Shown here: positions 35,384-43,891 of the stretch, in pieces
How the letters are laid out: every line of letters starts with the position of its first letter
Position numbering within the stretch: the first letter of the stretch is position 1
DNA from: Scatosoma sp900555925
Lineage (GTDB): Bacteria > Bacillota > Clostridia > Christensenellales > Borkfalkiaceae
Assembly: GCA_959603585.1 (NCBI GenBank)
Contig: CAUGYD010000002.1
Coordinates: forward strand, 248,001 to 312,000
DNA: 64,000 nt
Reading direction: 5' to 3'
The notes under the pieces: generated by a model
What the model saw: the letters and a program-made list of their open reading frames with translations, nothing else
What the model was told of the DNA's origin: nothing
Database searches by the model: none
Position numbers and translations under genes: made by a program

Positions 35384-36169
35384 TTAACCGAATCTCCCCG
35401 TAATGTAATCTTCCGTCCTCTTATCTTTCGGAACGGAGAAAATTTGTTCCGTTTCGCCCATTTCGACCATTTCACCCAAAAGGAAAAACGCAGTTTTATC
35501 CGAAATACGAGCTGCTTGCTGCATGTTATGCGTTACCATGATGATCGTAATGTTCTTTTTAAGTTCCGAACACAATTCCTCGATTTTCCCCGTAGAAATA
35601 GGATCGAGTGCGGAGGTCGGTTCGTCCATAAGCAAAATCTGCGGCTCCACGGCCAGTGCGCGGGCAATACACAACCTTTGCTGCTGGCCGCCCGAAAGTC
35701 CGAGCGCGGATTTATTCAATCTGTCTTTGAGTTCTTCCCACATTGCGGCACCTTTGAGGGAACGCTCCACAATGGCGTCGAGATCGGACTTTTTCCGAAT
35801 CCCGAACGTACGAGGGCCGTAAGCGATATTGTCGTAAACGCTCATGGCGAAGGGATTGGGGCGCTGAAAGACCATGCCGACATTTTTTCTCAACATGGCG
35901 AGATTCATGCTCCGTTCATAAATATTCACGCCTCCGATTTGAATCGCACCTTCGATACGACAGCCTTCCACAAGATCGTTCATGCGATTGAGCGATTTCA
36001 AAAGCGTAGATTTTCCGCAGCCCGAAGGACCGATCATGGCCGTAATTTGTTTTTCCGGCATTGTCATATTGATGTTTTTCAAGGCCTGAAAATCGCCGTA
36101 GAAAAGGTCCATTTTCCGAACCTCGACAGCATTTCCGCCTTCAAAATGAAATTTTTCCAATTCTTTCAT
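35384..36169 (-). CDS. pstB: Phosphate ABC transporter ATPase PstB
   Basis: 261 residues. Walker A GPSGCGKST, Q loop VFQRPNPFAMSV, signature LSGGQQQRLCIARAL, Walker B ILLMDEPTSALDP, switch His in MVTHNMQQAA. FQRPNPF and NRMNDL are PstB-specific. Powers phosphate import through the fused PstCA permease. Confidence 0.97.
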   Translation of the reverse strand: MKELEKFHFEGGNAVEVRKMDLFYGDFQALKNINMTMPEKQITAMIGPSGCGKSTLLKSLNRMNDLVEGCRIEGAIQIGGVNIYERSMNLAMLRKNVGMVFQRPNPFAMSVYDNIAYGPRTFGIRKKSDLDAIVERSLKGAAMWEELKDRLNKSALGLSGGQQQRLCIARALAVEPQILLMDEPTSALDPISTGKIEELCSELKKNITIIMVTHNMQQAARISDKTAFFLLGEMVEMGETEQIFSVPKDKRTEDYITGRFG

Positions 36170-36191
36170 AATTTGTTTTCCTCCCGTCGTC

Positions 36192-37931
36192 TTATCTGTT
36201 TTTCTTTAATTTCTTCTCGCAGAGAATGACGAGAAGGTTAAGGACGAACACGAGAATGAGAAGCACTGCAGCAGTACCGTACGCCGCGTCGAAATCGATT
36301 TTTTCTTGTGTAAAATAATACATTAAAACTGCGAACGTCGCCCCGCCCTGTAACGGGGAATCGGGCGTCATGGGCACCGAGCCCGACGTGAAAATGAGCG
36401 CCGCACTCTCGCTGACGATACGCCCTATGGATAAAATTATCGCCGTGACGACGCCTGACAACGCAGAAGGAAGAATGACCTTGAAAATCGTCCTTACCTT
36501 AGAAGCGCCGAGCGCCAGAGACCCCTCTCGCATGGAACTCGGGACGGCCAAAAGGCTTTCCTCCACCGAACGGATAATCGTGGGCAAAATCATTAAAGCC
36601 AACGTAAGTGCACCCGCCCACAGGGAAACCCCGTTCACGCAAAATATGATCATGCCGAACAATCCGAATACAATGGACGGAATCCCCGATAACGTATCTA
36701 TAAAGACGCGCAGGACCTTTACGATTTTGGAGCCGGGTTTGGTATATTCCACGAGGAAAATCGCCGTTGCAGTCCCGATCGGGACTGCAACGAGCAGGGA
36801 TATGAGGATAATCCAGCCCGTGGATATAAACGCGCCCTGCAAGGTAACTTTACTGTAAGTGGACTCCCCGAACAGGAAGTCGAAAGAGAGATGCGGCAAG
36901 CCTTTGGCGAGAATATACCCTATCAGGATAACCAGAACGGATACGACAAGCGCAGCAATGACCTTGCAAACGACAGACAAAATTTTCGGGACGAGCCCGC
37001 AAACCTTATATCTCACTTCGCCGCTCGAATTTTGCCGAAGTACTCTTACCCGTTTATCCGCGCCGCCCTTCACCTTTCTCGTGCGTTTGATAAAAGCGAG
37101 GACGCCGTTCAAAATGAGTATGAATACCAACAAGACAAATCCCGTGGCAAATAACGCTTCCCTATGCAAATCCTGCGCATAGCCCATTTGACTGACGATA
37201 TTGACGGTCAAGGTGCGAATCGGAAGAAATAATTCGCTCGGAAAGTTGGGGGTACTTCCGCAGACCATGAGTACCGCCATCGTCTCCCCTATCGCGCGCC
37301 CCGCCCCCAAAGTCAGCGCGGAGAGAATCCCCGTCTTTGCTGCGGGAAGAATCACCTTGAAAATCGTCTGTTCCTTCGTGGCACCCATGGCAAGGCTGCC
37401 TTCGGTATAGCTTTCGGGGACGCTTTCCAAAGCATTTTTGGTCAAAGAAGTGACGGTGGGAAGAATCATTAAGCCGAGAATAAGAGAGCTCGCCAACAGT
37501 CCGCTGCCGCTGTCCTGATGAAAGATTTCCGCAAGCAAGGGAACGAGCACAATCATTCCGAAAAAGCCGTAGATAATCGACGGTATTCCCGCCAATAGCA
37601 CGATGACCTGATTAAAGAACCCTTTCAGCTTTTTCGGACAAAAATAGACGAGGAATATCGCCGTAAAAATCCCTATGATTCCTCCGACGAGAAGCGACCC
37701 GACCGTTACCGCAAAGGTGGAAACGATCATGGGCAGAATCCCGTACATGTCCTTATTCGGAAACCAAGTCGTTCCGAACAGGAATTTGAAAAAACCAATT
37801 TCCGCAAACGCCGGAACCGCCGAAACCAATATATACAGAACAATGGCGACGACCGCTATAACGGAAAAGAAAGCAGAGACCATAAAGATGATCTTTGCAG
37901 TCTTTTCGCTTTTACTTTCAGTTTTTATCAT
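36192..37931 (-). CDS. pstCA: Fused PstC-PstA phosphate permease
   Basis: 579 residues, roughly twice the size of one permease. Residues about 1-290 are PstC-like (GIPSIIYGFFGMIVLVPL, EAA-type loop EGSLAMGATKEQTIFKVILP). After a basic linker (KRTRKVKGGADKRVRVLR) residues about 310-579 are PstA-like (GIPSIVFGLFGMIIF, EGSLALGASKVRTIFKVILP). About 12 membrane helices in all. Normally two genes; a single frame with no internal stop is seen here. Placed between pstS and pstB. Confidence 0.93.
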   Translation of the reverse strand: MIKTESKSEKTAKIIFMVSAFFSVIAVVAIVLYILVSAVPAFAEIGFFKFLFGTTWFPNKDMYGILPMIVSTFAVTVGSLLVGGIIGIFTAIFLVYFCPKKLKGFFNQVIVLLAGIPSIIYGFFGMIVLVPLLAEIFHQDSGSGLLASSLILGLMILPTVTSLTKNALESVPESYTEGSLAMGATKEQTIFKVILPAAKTGILSALTLGAGRAIGETMAVLMVCGSTPNFPSELFLPIRTLTVNIVSQMGYAQDLHREALFATGFVLLVFILILNGVLAFIKRTRKVKGGADKRVRVLRQNSSGEVRYKVCGLVPKILSVVCKVIAALVVSVLVILIGYILAKGLPHLSFDFLFGESTYSKVTLQGAFISTGWIILISLLVAVPIGTATAIFLVEYTKPGSKIVKVLRVFIDTLSGIPSIVFGLFGMIIFCVNGVSLWAGALTLALMILPTIIRSVEESLLAVPSSMREGSLALGASKVRTIFKVILPSALSGVVTAIILSIGRIVSESAALIFTSGSVPMTPDSPLQGGATFAVLMYYFTQEKIDFDAAYGTAAVLLILVFVLNLLVILCEKKLKKNR

Positions 37932-37955
37932 GGAGTCGGTATCCTCTCGATTTGA

Positions 37956-38816
37956 TTAAAGAATGGTGATATATCCTTCGTCTGCGACGATTTCCTGCCC
38001 TTCTTCCGACAGGATAAAGTCTAAGAATGCTTGCGCCTCTTCACTGAGTCCTTTTTCGGTATTGTAGCAGAGTTCAAAAGGACGGGACATCGTATAGCTC
38101 TTATTTTTTACATTTTCGACCGTCGCCGCCACGCCTTCGAACGTAAGCGCTTTGACCGTATCGTTCAACGAGCCGAGGGAAATATATCCGAGCGCCGCCT
38201 TAGTCGTTGCAACCTTTGTCATCGCGGCTCCTGTACTGTTAAAACTTTCCGTCTTTCCATAACGTGTCTCGGTATCCTTCAGCTTTTCACCGGAAGAACT
38301 TTTTACAAGGTCCTCGAAAGCATCTCTCGTTCCCGAGCCTTCCTCCCTCGCCACGGGCAATGTCGCGCTTCCAATTGCCGTGCCCGTTGTATACAAATCG
38401 TAAAGCTGTGCTCCCGTAACGTTAGTCAACTCACTCGCTTTATTGACGATCACGACAATTCCGTCATCCGCAATCTTTACAGAGGTGACGCCCTCTTCGT
38501 CGACGTGCTTGGAAGCCATTCCGAAATCTCCCTTCCCTTCCTGTGCGTTAGAAATACCGACCGCGGACCCACCGCCCTGGACTTCGATTTCCACATTTTT
38601 ATTCTTTTCCATATACGCGTCTGCAAGCGCGCCCATCAAAGGCTGAACAGAAGTGGAACCAGCGAAACTGAGTGTAACTTTTTCGGCTGTTCCCGATGTT
38701 CCCGAACCGCCGGTGCTCCCCGTGCTGTCCCCGTCGCTTCCACAGGAAGCAAACGCCGTCATCGTACCCATTGTAATCGCCGCAAGAGCAACTGCCATAA
38801 ATTTTTTCGATTTCAT
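37956..38816 (-). CDS. pstS: Phosphate-binding lipoprotein PstS
   Basis: 286 residues. Lipoprotein signal with lipobox FASC (Cys24), a Gly/Ser-rich linker, then the phosphate-binding elements AGSTSVQPL, VQGGGSAVGI and REEGSGTRDAFE. Captures phosphate outside the cell for PstCAB. First gene of the pst operon, with a PhoP-box-like array upstream and AAAGGAG 9 nt before the start. Confidence 0.95.
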   Translation of the reverse strand: MKSKKFMAVALAAITMGTMTAFASCGSDGDSTGSTGGSGTSGTAEKVTLSFAGSTSVQPLMGALADAYMEKNKNVEIEVQGGGSAVGISNAQEGKGDFGMASKHVDEEGVTSVKIADDGIVVIVNKASELTNVTGAQLYDLYTTGTAIGSATLPVAREEGSGTRDAFEDLVKSSSGEKLKDTETRYGKTESFNSTGAAMTKVATTKAALGYISLGSLNDTVKALTFEGVAATVENVKNKSYTMSRPFELCYNTEKGLSEEAQAFLDFILSEEGQEIVADEGYITIL

Positions 38817-38850
38817 AAAACTCTTTGTCTCCTTTGAACTTTGTGCCTAT

Positions 38851-38950
38851 ACTATAACGCATAGTTGTAAAAAAGTCCGCATTTTTTTGTAACAAAACTG
38901 TAATAAATTCGTTATTTATTTGATACAAATGTAAAAATTTATTTTTGTAA
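38851..38950 (-). promoter_or_regulatory. pstS promoter with PhoP-box-like direct repeats
   Basis: On the minus strand -10 TATAGT lies at 38851-38856 with no good -35. Direct repeats of TT-A-C-A type: TTACAA (38865-38870), TTACAA (38887-38892), TTACAG (38898-38903), further TTACAT (38929-38934) and TTACAA (38945-38950). Three of them (starts 38865, 38887, 38898) are in 11-bp register (22 and 11), as in Bacillus PhoP boxes (TT[AT]ACA, 5-bp gaps). Expected of a regulator-dependent promoter. Confidence 0.6.
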
Positions 38951-39499
38951 AGTTTTATAATGGTGTAGAAGCGCGGTTTTCAAATGATTTTTGAATTTTG
39001 CACAACTCATTGAAATCCTTATCTGTAACTGCAAAAATAATCATTCTCGGATAATGCCACCGTCCCTTCAAGTCAAAACACTTATTCTAACGTTTTTATT
39101 TTTTCCTTCGAAAAATAATTGCAATCAAAAATTCTAAAGATTAGTTTTAAAAACAACATGTAATTTACGAAATATTCTTTGCGGCAAAATTTTCGCTTTC
39201 ACTATACAAACTTCAAAAAAAACGAAAAAAATTTTTCTTCTCCGACTACGAATTTGCTTTTCTGATATATTTTAATTTCTTTTTTATCCCCAAGGTTATT
39301 TACCTTGTGTTAAGCTATTTGTGCCAGTCATTGACTAAGCTCCTGTATTTTTTATTGGATTTGTTGACCTCAATTTTATTTTATCAAAAGGGGCTTTCTT
39401 TTTCAAAATTATATGTTTAACATTTTTTGCCCCCGCGTCTAACGCAAGGGGGCCTATACAATAAAAATCCGTATGAGTTTCCTCACACGGATTTTTATT
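38951..39499 (-). terminator. AT-rich gap ending in terminators of the glycan operon
   Basis: 39460-39499 is a hairpin AATAAAAATCCGT / ACGGATTTTTATT with T tracts on both strands, about 100 bp after the GH2 stop. A second GC-rich stem GCCCCCGCG / CGCAAGGGGGC is at 39429-39453. In 38951-39428 I see only AT-rich sequence with a weak stem AAGGTTATTTACCTT near 39291; no gene. Confidence 0.7.
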
Positions 39500-39595
39500 G
39501 ATTGTTTGGTATTGCTCCGACTCTTTCAAAAAAAAAGAAAAGCCATTAAAAAGTTCTTTCTTTCCACTTCATATGATTTTCAAAAAATCTCTTCC

Positions 39596-41326
39596 TCAAC
39601 GATTATGCTCCGCGATTTTTTCGGGTACAATTTTGGCCGTCCTATCCGCTCGAAGAAGTCCATTGACCTCCTGCTCCACATCCGTCAATTGAGTATAACA
39701 ATAGCCGCTTATGCTCATTTTTTGCACCGCTTCGATGAGTCCGCCAAAGCGTTCCAGAAATTCCTCGTCGCTCTTTACGCCGTTTCCATACCCCCAGCCC
39801 GACCCCTCGTCTCGAACATAGGCAGTACCGCCGAATTCGCTCATGATAATCGGCTGTCCCCTATAAGTATATCCCTGCGCAAAAGGCTGATATTGTGGAT
39901 TCCCCGAAGCCCCTTTAACCAGCTTTTCAAAATTATCATAAAAGGAATACAGCTTTTTTCCGTCTTGTTCGTAATGATGCAGAGTTAAAATATCGCTTTC
40001 AGCATGCATCCAGCCGTCATTGGATACAACGGGGCGCATGGAATCTATGCTTTTAGTGAGATAATAGAGCCCCGTCGCCAAATTGCTTTGTCTTTCGTTC
40101 GTATAGATGTTACGCACTCCCCAGCTCTCGTTGAATATAACCCACGCAACCAAAGAGGGATGGTTATAGTTCTGGCGCACGATTTCCAGCCATTCCGCCG
40201 CAATCTGTACGGAAGCAATATCCGAGCTCCAATGATTGGAGGGAAGTTCGCACCAAACGACAAAGCCCATAATGTCCGCATAATAAAGAGCGCGCTCGTC
40301 CTCTACCTTCTGGTGTTTTCTGAATCCGTTGAAGCCCATGGATTTTGCAAGCTCGATGTCCTTGACAAGAGCCGCCTCGTCGGGCGGCGTGATTCCCGTA
40401 TCCGGCCAATAGCCCTGGTCGAGAATCATGCGGGCATAGAAAGGAACGTTGTTCAAAAGCAATTTTCCGTCCTTTGCCACAAATTCTCTGAGTCCGAAAT
40501 AACTTCCCGCGCGGTCTGTTTCCCGACCGTTTTTATAGACAGTAATATCCACATCGTAAAGCACCGGATTTTCTACGCTCCATTGCTCTACCTGATAAGT
40601 GAGGCTGTGGCTGTCCAGCCTTACGGAGACGCTGTTTTCAACGTCTGCGGCGGATATTCCGACCGCCTGTACATGTTTGCCTCGAAAAGAAATATCAAAC
40701 CGCACTTCTACATCCTCACCGGGCTGAGAAACGCTCGCATCGAACCGTACGGTGTTATCCTTCAACGAAGGCGTTATTTTCAATGCCGTAAGGTATGTTT
40801 CTCCGACGTACTCCATCCATACGCTTTTATAAATACCCGTCGTCTGAACATACCAACAGCCGAAACTTTTCTCTTCCCAGCGCTGTTTACCGCGTACCTG
40901 TATCGGCAAGTTTTTATCCTCGCAGCGCACGGTAAGAATATTTCCGGACTCGGAAAGATACTCCGTAACGTCAAAGGAAAAACGGGTGTACGCTCCGCGA
41001 TGTTTTCCGATCAGGCGTCCGTCGATATATACCTCTGTATCGTAATCCGCTCCTTCAAAATAAAGTATTGCTCTCTTGTCCCCTTTTCCCTCTATCCGCC
41101 TGGAATACCAAACGACGGAATGCGGCTGATGTTCGCCTATTCCGCTTGCCTTACATTCGTAGGAAAACGGGACGAGTATTTTCCTCGGAAGATTGCCGGC
41201 CAGCGCCGCTTCCACATTCGTCTCTTCGCCAAACCCGAATTTCCATTCGCCGTTTAAGTCCTTCCAATCCCTGCGAACAAGCTGAGGGCGGGGATATCCT
41301 GCAATATAACATTTCGTATGATTCAT
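39596..41326 (-). CDS. Glycoside hydrolase family 2 enzyme (cytosolic)
   Basis: 576 residues without signal peptide. N-terminal sugar-binding jelly roll (about 10-170, with YFEGADYDTEVYIDG and HRGAYTRFSFDVT), an immunoglobulin-like domain (about 175-270), then the TIM barrel. Acid/base Glu in VIFNESWGV (N-E pair), nucleophile Glu in PIIMSEFGGTAY. Exo-acting family (beta-galactosidase, beta-glucuronidase, beta-mannosidase and others); specificity cannot be fixed. Last gene of the glycan operon; probably splits oligosaccharides imported by the ABC system encoded upstream. Confidence 0.9.
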   Translation of the reverse strand: MNHTKCYIAGYPRPQLVRRDWKDLNGEWKFGFGEETNVEAALAGNLPRKILVPFSYECKASGIGEHQPHSVVWYSRRIEGKGDKRAILYFEGADYDTEVYIDGRLIGKHRGAYTRFSFDVTEYLSESGNILTVRCEDKNLPIQVRGKQRWEEKSFGCWYVQTTGIYKSVWMEYVGETYLTALKITPSLKDNTVRFDASVSQPGEDVEVRFDISFRGKHVQAVGISAADVENSVSVRLDSHSLTYQVEQWSVENPVLYDVDITVYKNGRETDRAGSYFGLREFVAKDGKLLLNNVPFYARMILDQGYWPDTGITPPDEAALVKDIELAKSMGFNGFRKHQKVEDERALYYADIMGFVVWCELPSNHWSSDIASVQIAAEWLEIVRQNYNHPSLVAWVIFNESWGVRNIYTNERQSNLATGLYYLTKSIDSMRPVVSNDGWMHAESDILTLHHYEQDGKKLYSFYDNFEKLVKGASGNPQYQPFAQGYTYRGQPIIMSEFGGTAYVRDEGSGWGYGNGVKSDEEFLERFGGLIEAVQKMSISGYCYTQLTDVEQEVNGLLRADRTAKIVPEKIAEHNR

Positions 41327-41374
41327 AGCTTTTCTTTTCGTTCCTTTACTGTATTACTGTAATATTTATTCAAA

Positions 41375-43816
41375 TCATAATGCCCGATAGCGGAGCGTCA
41401 GAATTTCTATCCTTCCCGACGTCGAGAATATGCCGAGCTGACCGCTCATGAAAGCGCAGTCGTCCGAGGCTTCTATACGATATTTATCGTCCAAAACGAC
41501 AACAAAACGGTTGCTCTCGGCGCGAACGGAAAGCGTATGCGAAGCCCCGTCGGAAATATCCCCAATTCTTGCCGCCTGCAACGTCTCCTCTCCGTAATCG
41601 TAACGATTGAGCGTGATGAGCTGCCTGCTCAGTTGCAAATAATACCCCTGCCATGATTGAACGGGCTGCTGGGAATGATAAGAATAGTTCTCTGCACGAA
41701 GCATGATTCCCAAATCGGAATTGCTCGAAAGCTCACAGCGGAAAGAAATTTCCGCCTCGAAATCCGAAATCCCGGAATTTCCCCACAGTGCCACGCTATG
41801 CGTATCCTCTCCCGTCACCGCGAGAGCGCTTCCGTCGTATTCCACGTTGCCGCGGACTTTTTCAAACTCGGATAAATCTACGTTCTCTTCGACATTATTT
41901 TCCGCGTGTTCATAGACTTCAAACGTCACTAACTCCGCTTTTCCAGAAATCACCTCTACCCGCATGGCCTGTACGCCTTTTTTCAGATCCAGTCTGCCCA
42001 GGGAAACTTTGACCGTCTCGCTCCCGTTAGAGGCTGTATCAGGAATTGTACACAAAAGCTCGGAATCCCCGACGGTAATTTTTAATTTTGCACCGCCGCT
42101 TTCCGTACTCACGCGCGCCGCAACGGAATATTTTCCGTCGGAGGGAACGTCGACTCCGTATTTGACCCAATCCTCTTTTCCGAGGACGACCGCATAGGCG
42201 TCTTCCGAATCTATCTTTCGGATTTTCTGTTTTTCTCCGACGCGAAGTCCGCCGGATTCCCTCTCCGCCCCCGCAATGGAAAAGCCCCTGTTCTCGCCTT
42301 TCAAATATGCCGTCGCGGGGAATTTTGTCGGAAAGTTTTTGACGGCTTCAAAGTCCGACGTTCCGAATACATCGTTTGTAAAAGCGGTATACTCCACGCC
42401 CGTTTGCGTTTTATATCCTACCGCGCCCGCCGACGCTTCGGCGGCATAGGAAATGATTCGCATGCCGTTAAGGTACACGTATCCGACTCCGTCTCCGTTT
42501 TCGACGCGCACCGTGTTTAATCTCGACTTCGGATAAGAGACCTCTTTTTCCGCGATAACGCTCTCCGCTCCGTCGGATTTCCTTGAAAGAATGATTCCCG
42601 AATCCGTGAGTCGGATAATATATTCTTTGTCTGCCGCGCCGAAATACAATTCCTGTCCTTCCGAGGGAAAGAAGTTATATTCTGCGGTAAAATATTCGCC
42701 CGTCTCCCCGAGGACATATCTGCCGTCTTCATTTTTCAAACTGTTTCCGTCTCTCGCTTCCGCCGTAGGGGAAGCGGGAACCATCACGGGACGGTGCGTC
42801 GTACCGTTTGATGTGAGGACGCTTCCGCTCGACAAATACCTGTCCACATTATATCTGCGGGCAGGGCCGTTCCCTACCAGACTGTGATACGCCGTATACA
42901 CGGAATCGAGGTCAGGGCCGACTACGTTGCTGCTATGCCCCAAGCCGTAATGTTCGTCGTTGGTATCGATGAGCGTAACATTCTCGACGGACTGTATAAA
43001 TCCCGACAAATCCGTCAGATTTTCCGCATAGGAATATGCAACCCTGTATCCCTTGGAAATGACATGATTGCCCGTATACGTAAGATAGCTGTAATCGCCG
43101 CGCCGAAAAATTCCGGGACCCTCTATCCAATGCCTGAGATTGGCGTCCCCGAGAACTCCCGTCTTTCCCAGCGTGGAGGGACTGATATTCTCCGAATCCG
43201 TAATCTCGTTGTATTTTAATCCTGCGGGCGTAGAAGTATGCAAAAGATACAATTTCCCCTCGTCCGACACATAAAACGATCCGTCTATTCCCATTCCGAG
43301 ATTGCCGTAATCGATATCCCCGGGATCTCCGTTATCCGATTTGCTGAACAGCTTAAAGCCTTCCGTCGGACTTTCGGAGCGATAGATATAATGCCCCTTT
43401 CCGCCGCGGGACTGACACATATAAAACCAACCGTTATAGTAAATTACTTCGGGAGCGTAGGCTCCGTGGGAAGTCGCCTCCGTCTCCGCTACCGCCAGCC
43501 CTTTGTACGTCCAATGGATGAGGTCTTCCGATTCAAAAACTTTGATTCCGTCGCAAGGGTCGGAGGTAGAAGGATAAAGGTAGTATTTCCCGTTATACCG
43601 CATGACGAAAGGATCTCCGATTCCGTATTCGCCCTCCGGTCCCGTTGCGGCGGAAGAACCCCACTGACCTTCTATCTCTATATGGTTTTCATAGCGCTCC
43701 GTTTCGACGGGAAGATATTCGATTTCTTCTCCTCTGTCCGTCTTTCCGTCCGAACAGCCTGTACCCGTCATCAGCGCCGCGGCAAGTATCGCCAAAACAA
43801 TGTCTCTCCTTTTCAT
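41375..43816 (-). CDS. GH43-like glycosidase lipoprotein A
   Basis: 813 residues. Lipoprotein signal (MTGTGC, Cys21). Five-bladed propeller of GH43 type at about 45-340: base Asp in YGIGDPFVMRYNG, modulator Asp in MGIDGSFYVSD, acid Glu in HWIEGPGIFRRG. Followed by beta-sandwich domains: a laminin-G/concanavalin-like part (about 360-480), a CBM6/35-like part (about 510-630) and a DUF1080-like C-terminal domain (about 650-813). Acts at the cell surface, probably on arabinose- or xylose-containing glycans. Paralogue of the next gene upstream. Confidence 0.87.
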   Translation of the reverse strand: MKRRDIVLAILAAALMTGTGCSDGKTDRGEEIEYLPVETERYENHIEIEGQWGSSAATGPEGEYGIGDPFVMRYNGKYYLYPSTSDPCDGIKVFESEDLIHWTYKGLAVAETEATSHGAYAPEVIYYNGWFYMCQSRGGKGHYIYRSESPTEGFKLFSKSDNGDPGDIDYGNLGMGIDGSFYVSDEGKLYLLHTSTPAGLKYNEITDSENISPSTLGKTGVLGDANLRHWIEGPGIFRRGDYSYLTYTGNHVISKGYRVAYSYAENLTDLSGFIQSVENVTLIDTNDEHYGLGHSSNVVGPDLDSVYTAYHSLVGNGPARRYNVDRYLSSGSVLTSNGTTHRPVMVPASPTAEARDGNSLKNEDGRYVLGETGEYFTAEYNFFPSEGQELYFGAADKEYIIRLTDSGIILSRKSDGAESVIAEKEVSYPKSRLNTVRVENGDGVGYVYLNGMRIISYAAEASAGAVGYKTQTGVEYTAFTNDVFGTSDFEAVKNFPTKFPATAYLKGENRGFSIAGAERESGGLRVGEKQKIRKIDSEDAYAVVLGKEDWVKYGVDVPSDGKYSVAARVSTESGGAKLKITVGDSELLCTIPDTASNGSETVKVSLGRLDLKKGVQAMRVEVISGKAELVTFEVYEHAENNVEENVDLSEFEKVRGNVEYDGSALAVTGEDTHSVALWGNSGISDFEAEISFRCELSSNSDLGIMLRAENYSYHSQQPVQSWQGYYLQLSRQLITLNRYDYGEETLQAARIGDISDGASHTLSVRAESNRFVVVLDDKYRIEASDDCAFMSGQLGIFSTSGRIEILTLRYRAL

Positions 43817-43891
43817 AATTTTTCTCCGTTTTTCGGAAAACCGCGCCGAATCACTTCCGCGCGGTTTCCTTTATCCCGAACCTTTCCTCCG

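Noticed and set aside
40004..41257. 417-codon plus-strand frame over the GH2 gene
   Set aside because: Antisense shadow with no family features; GH2 catalytic motifs are on the minus strand.
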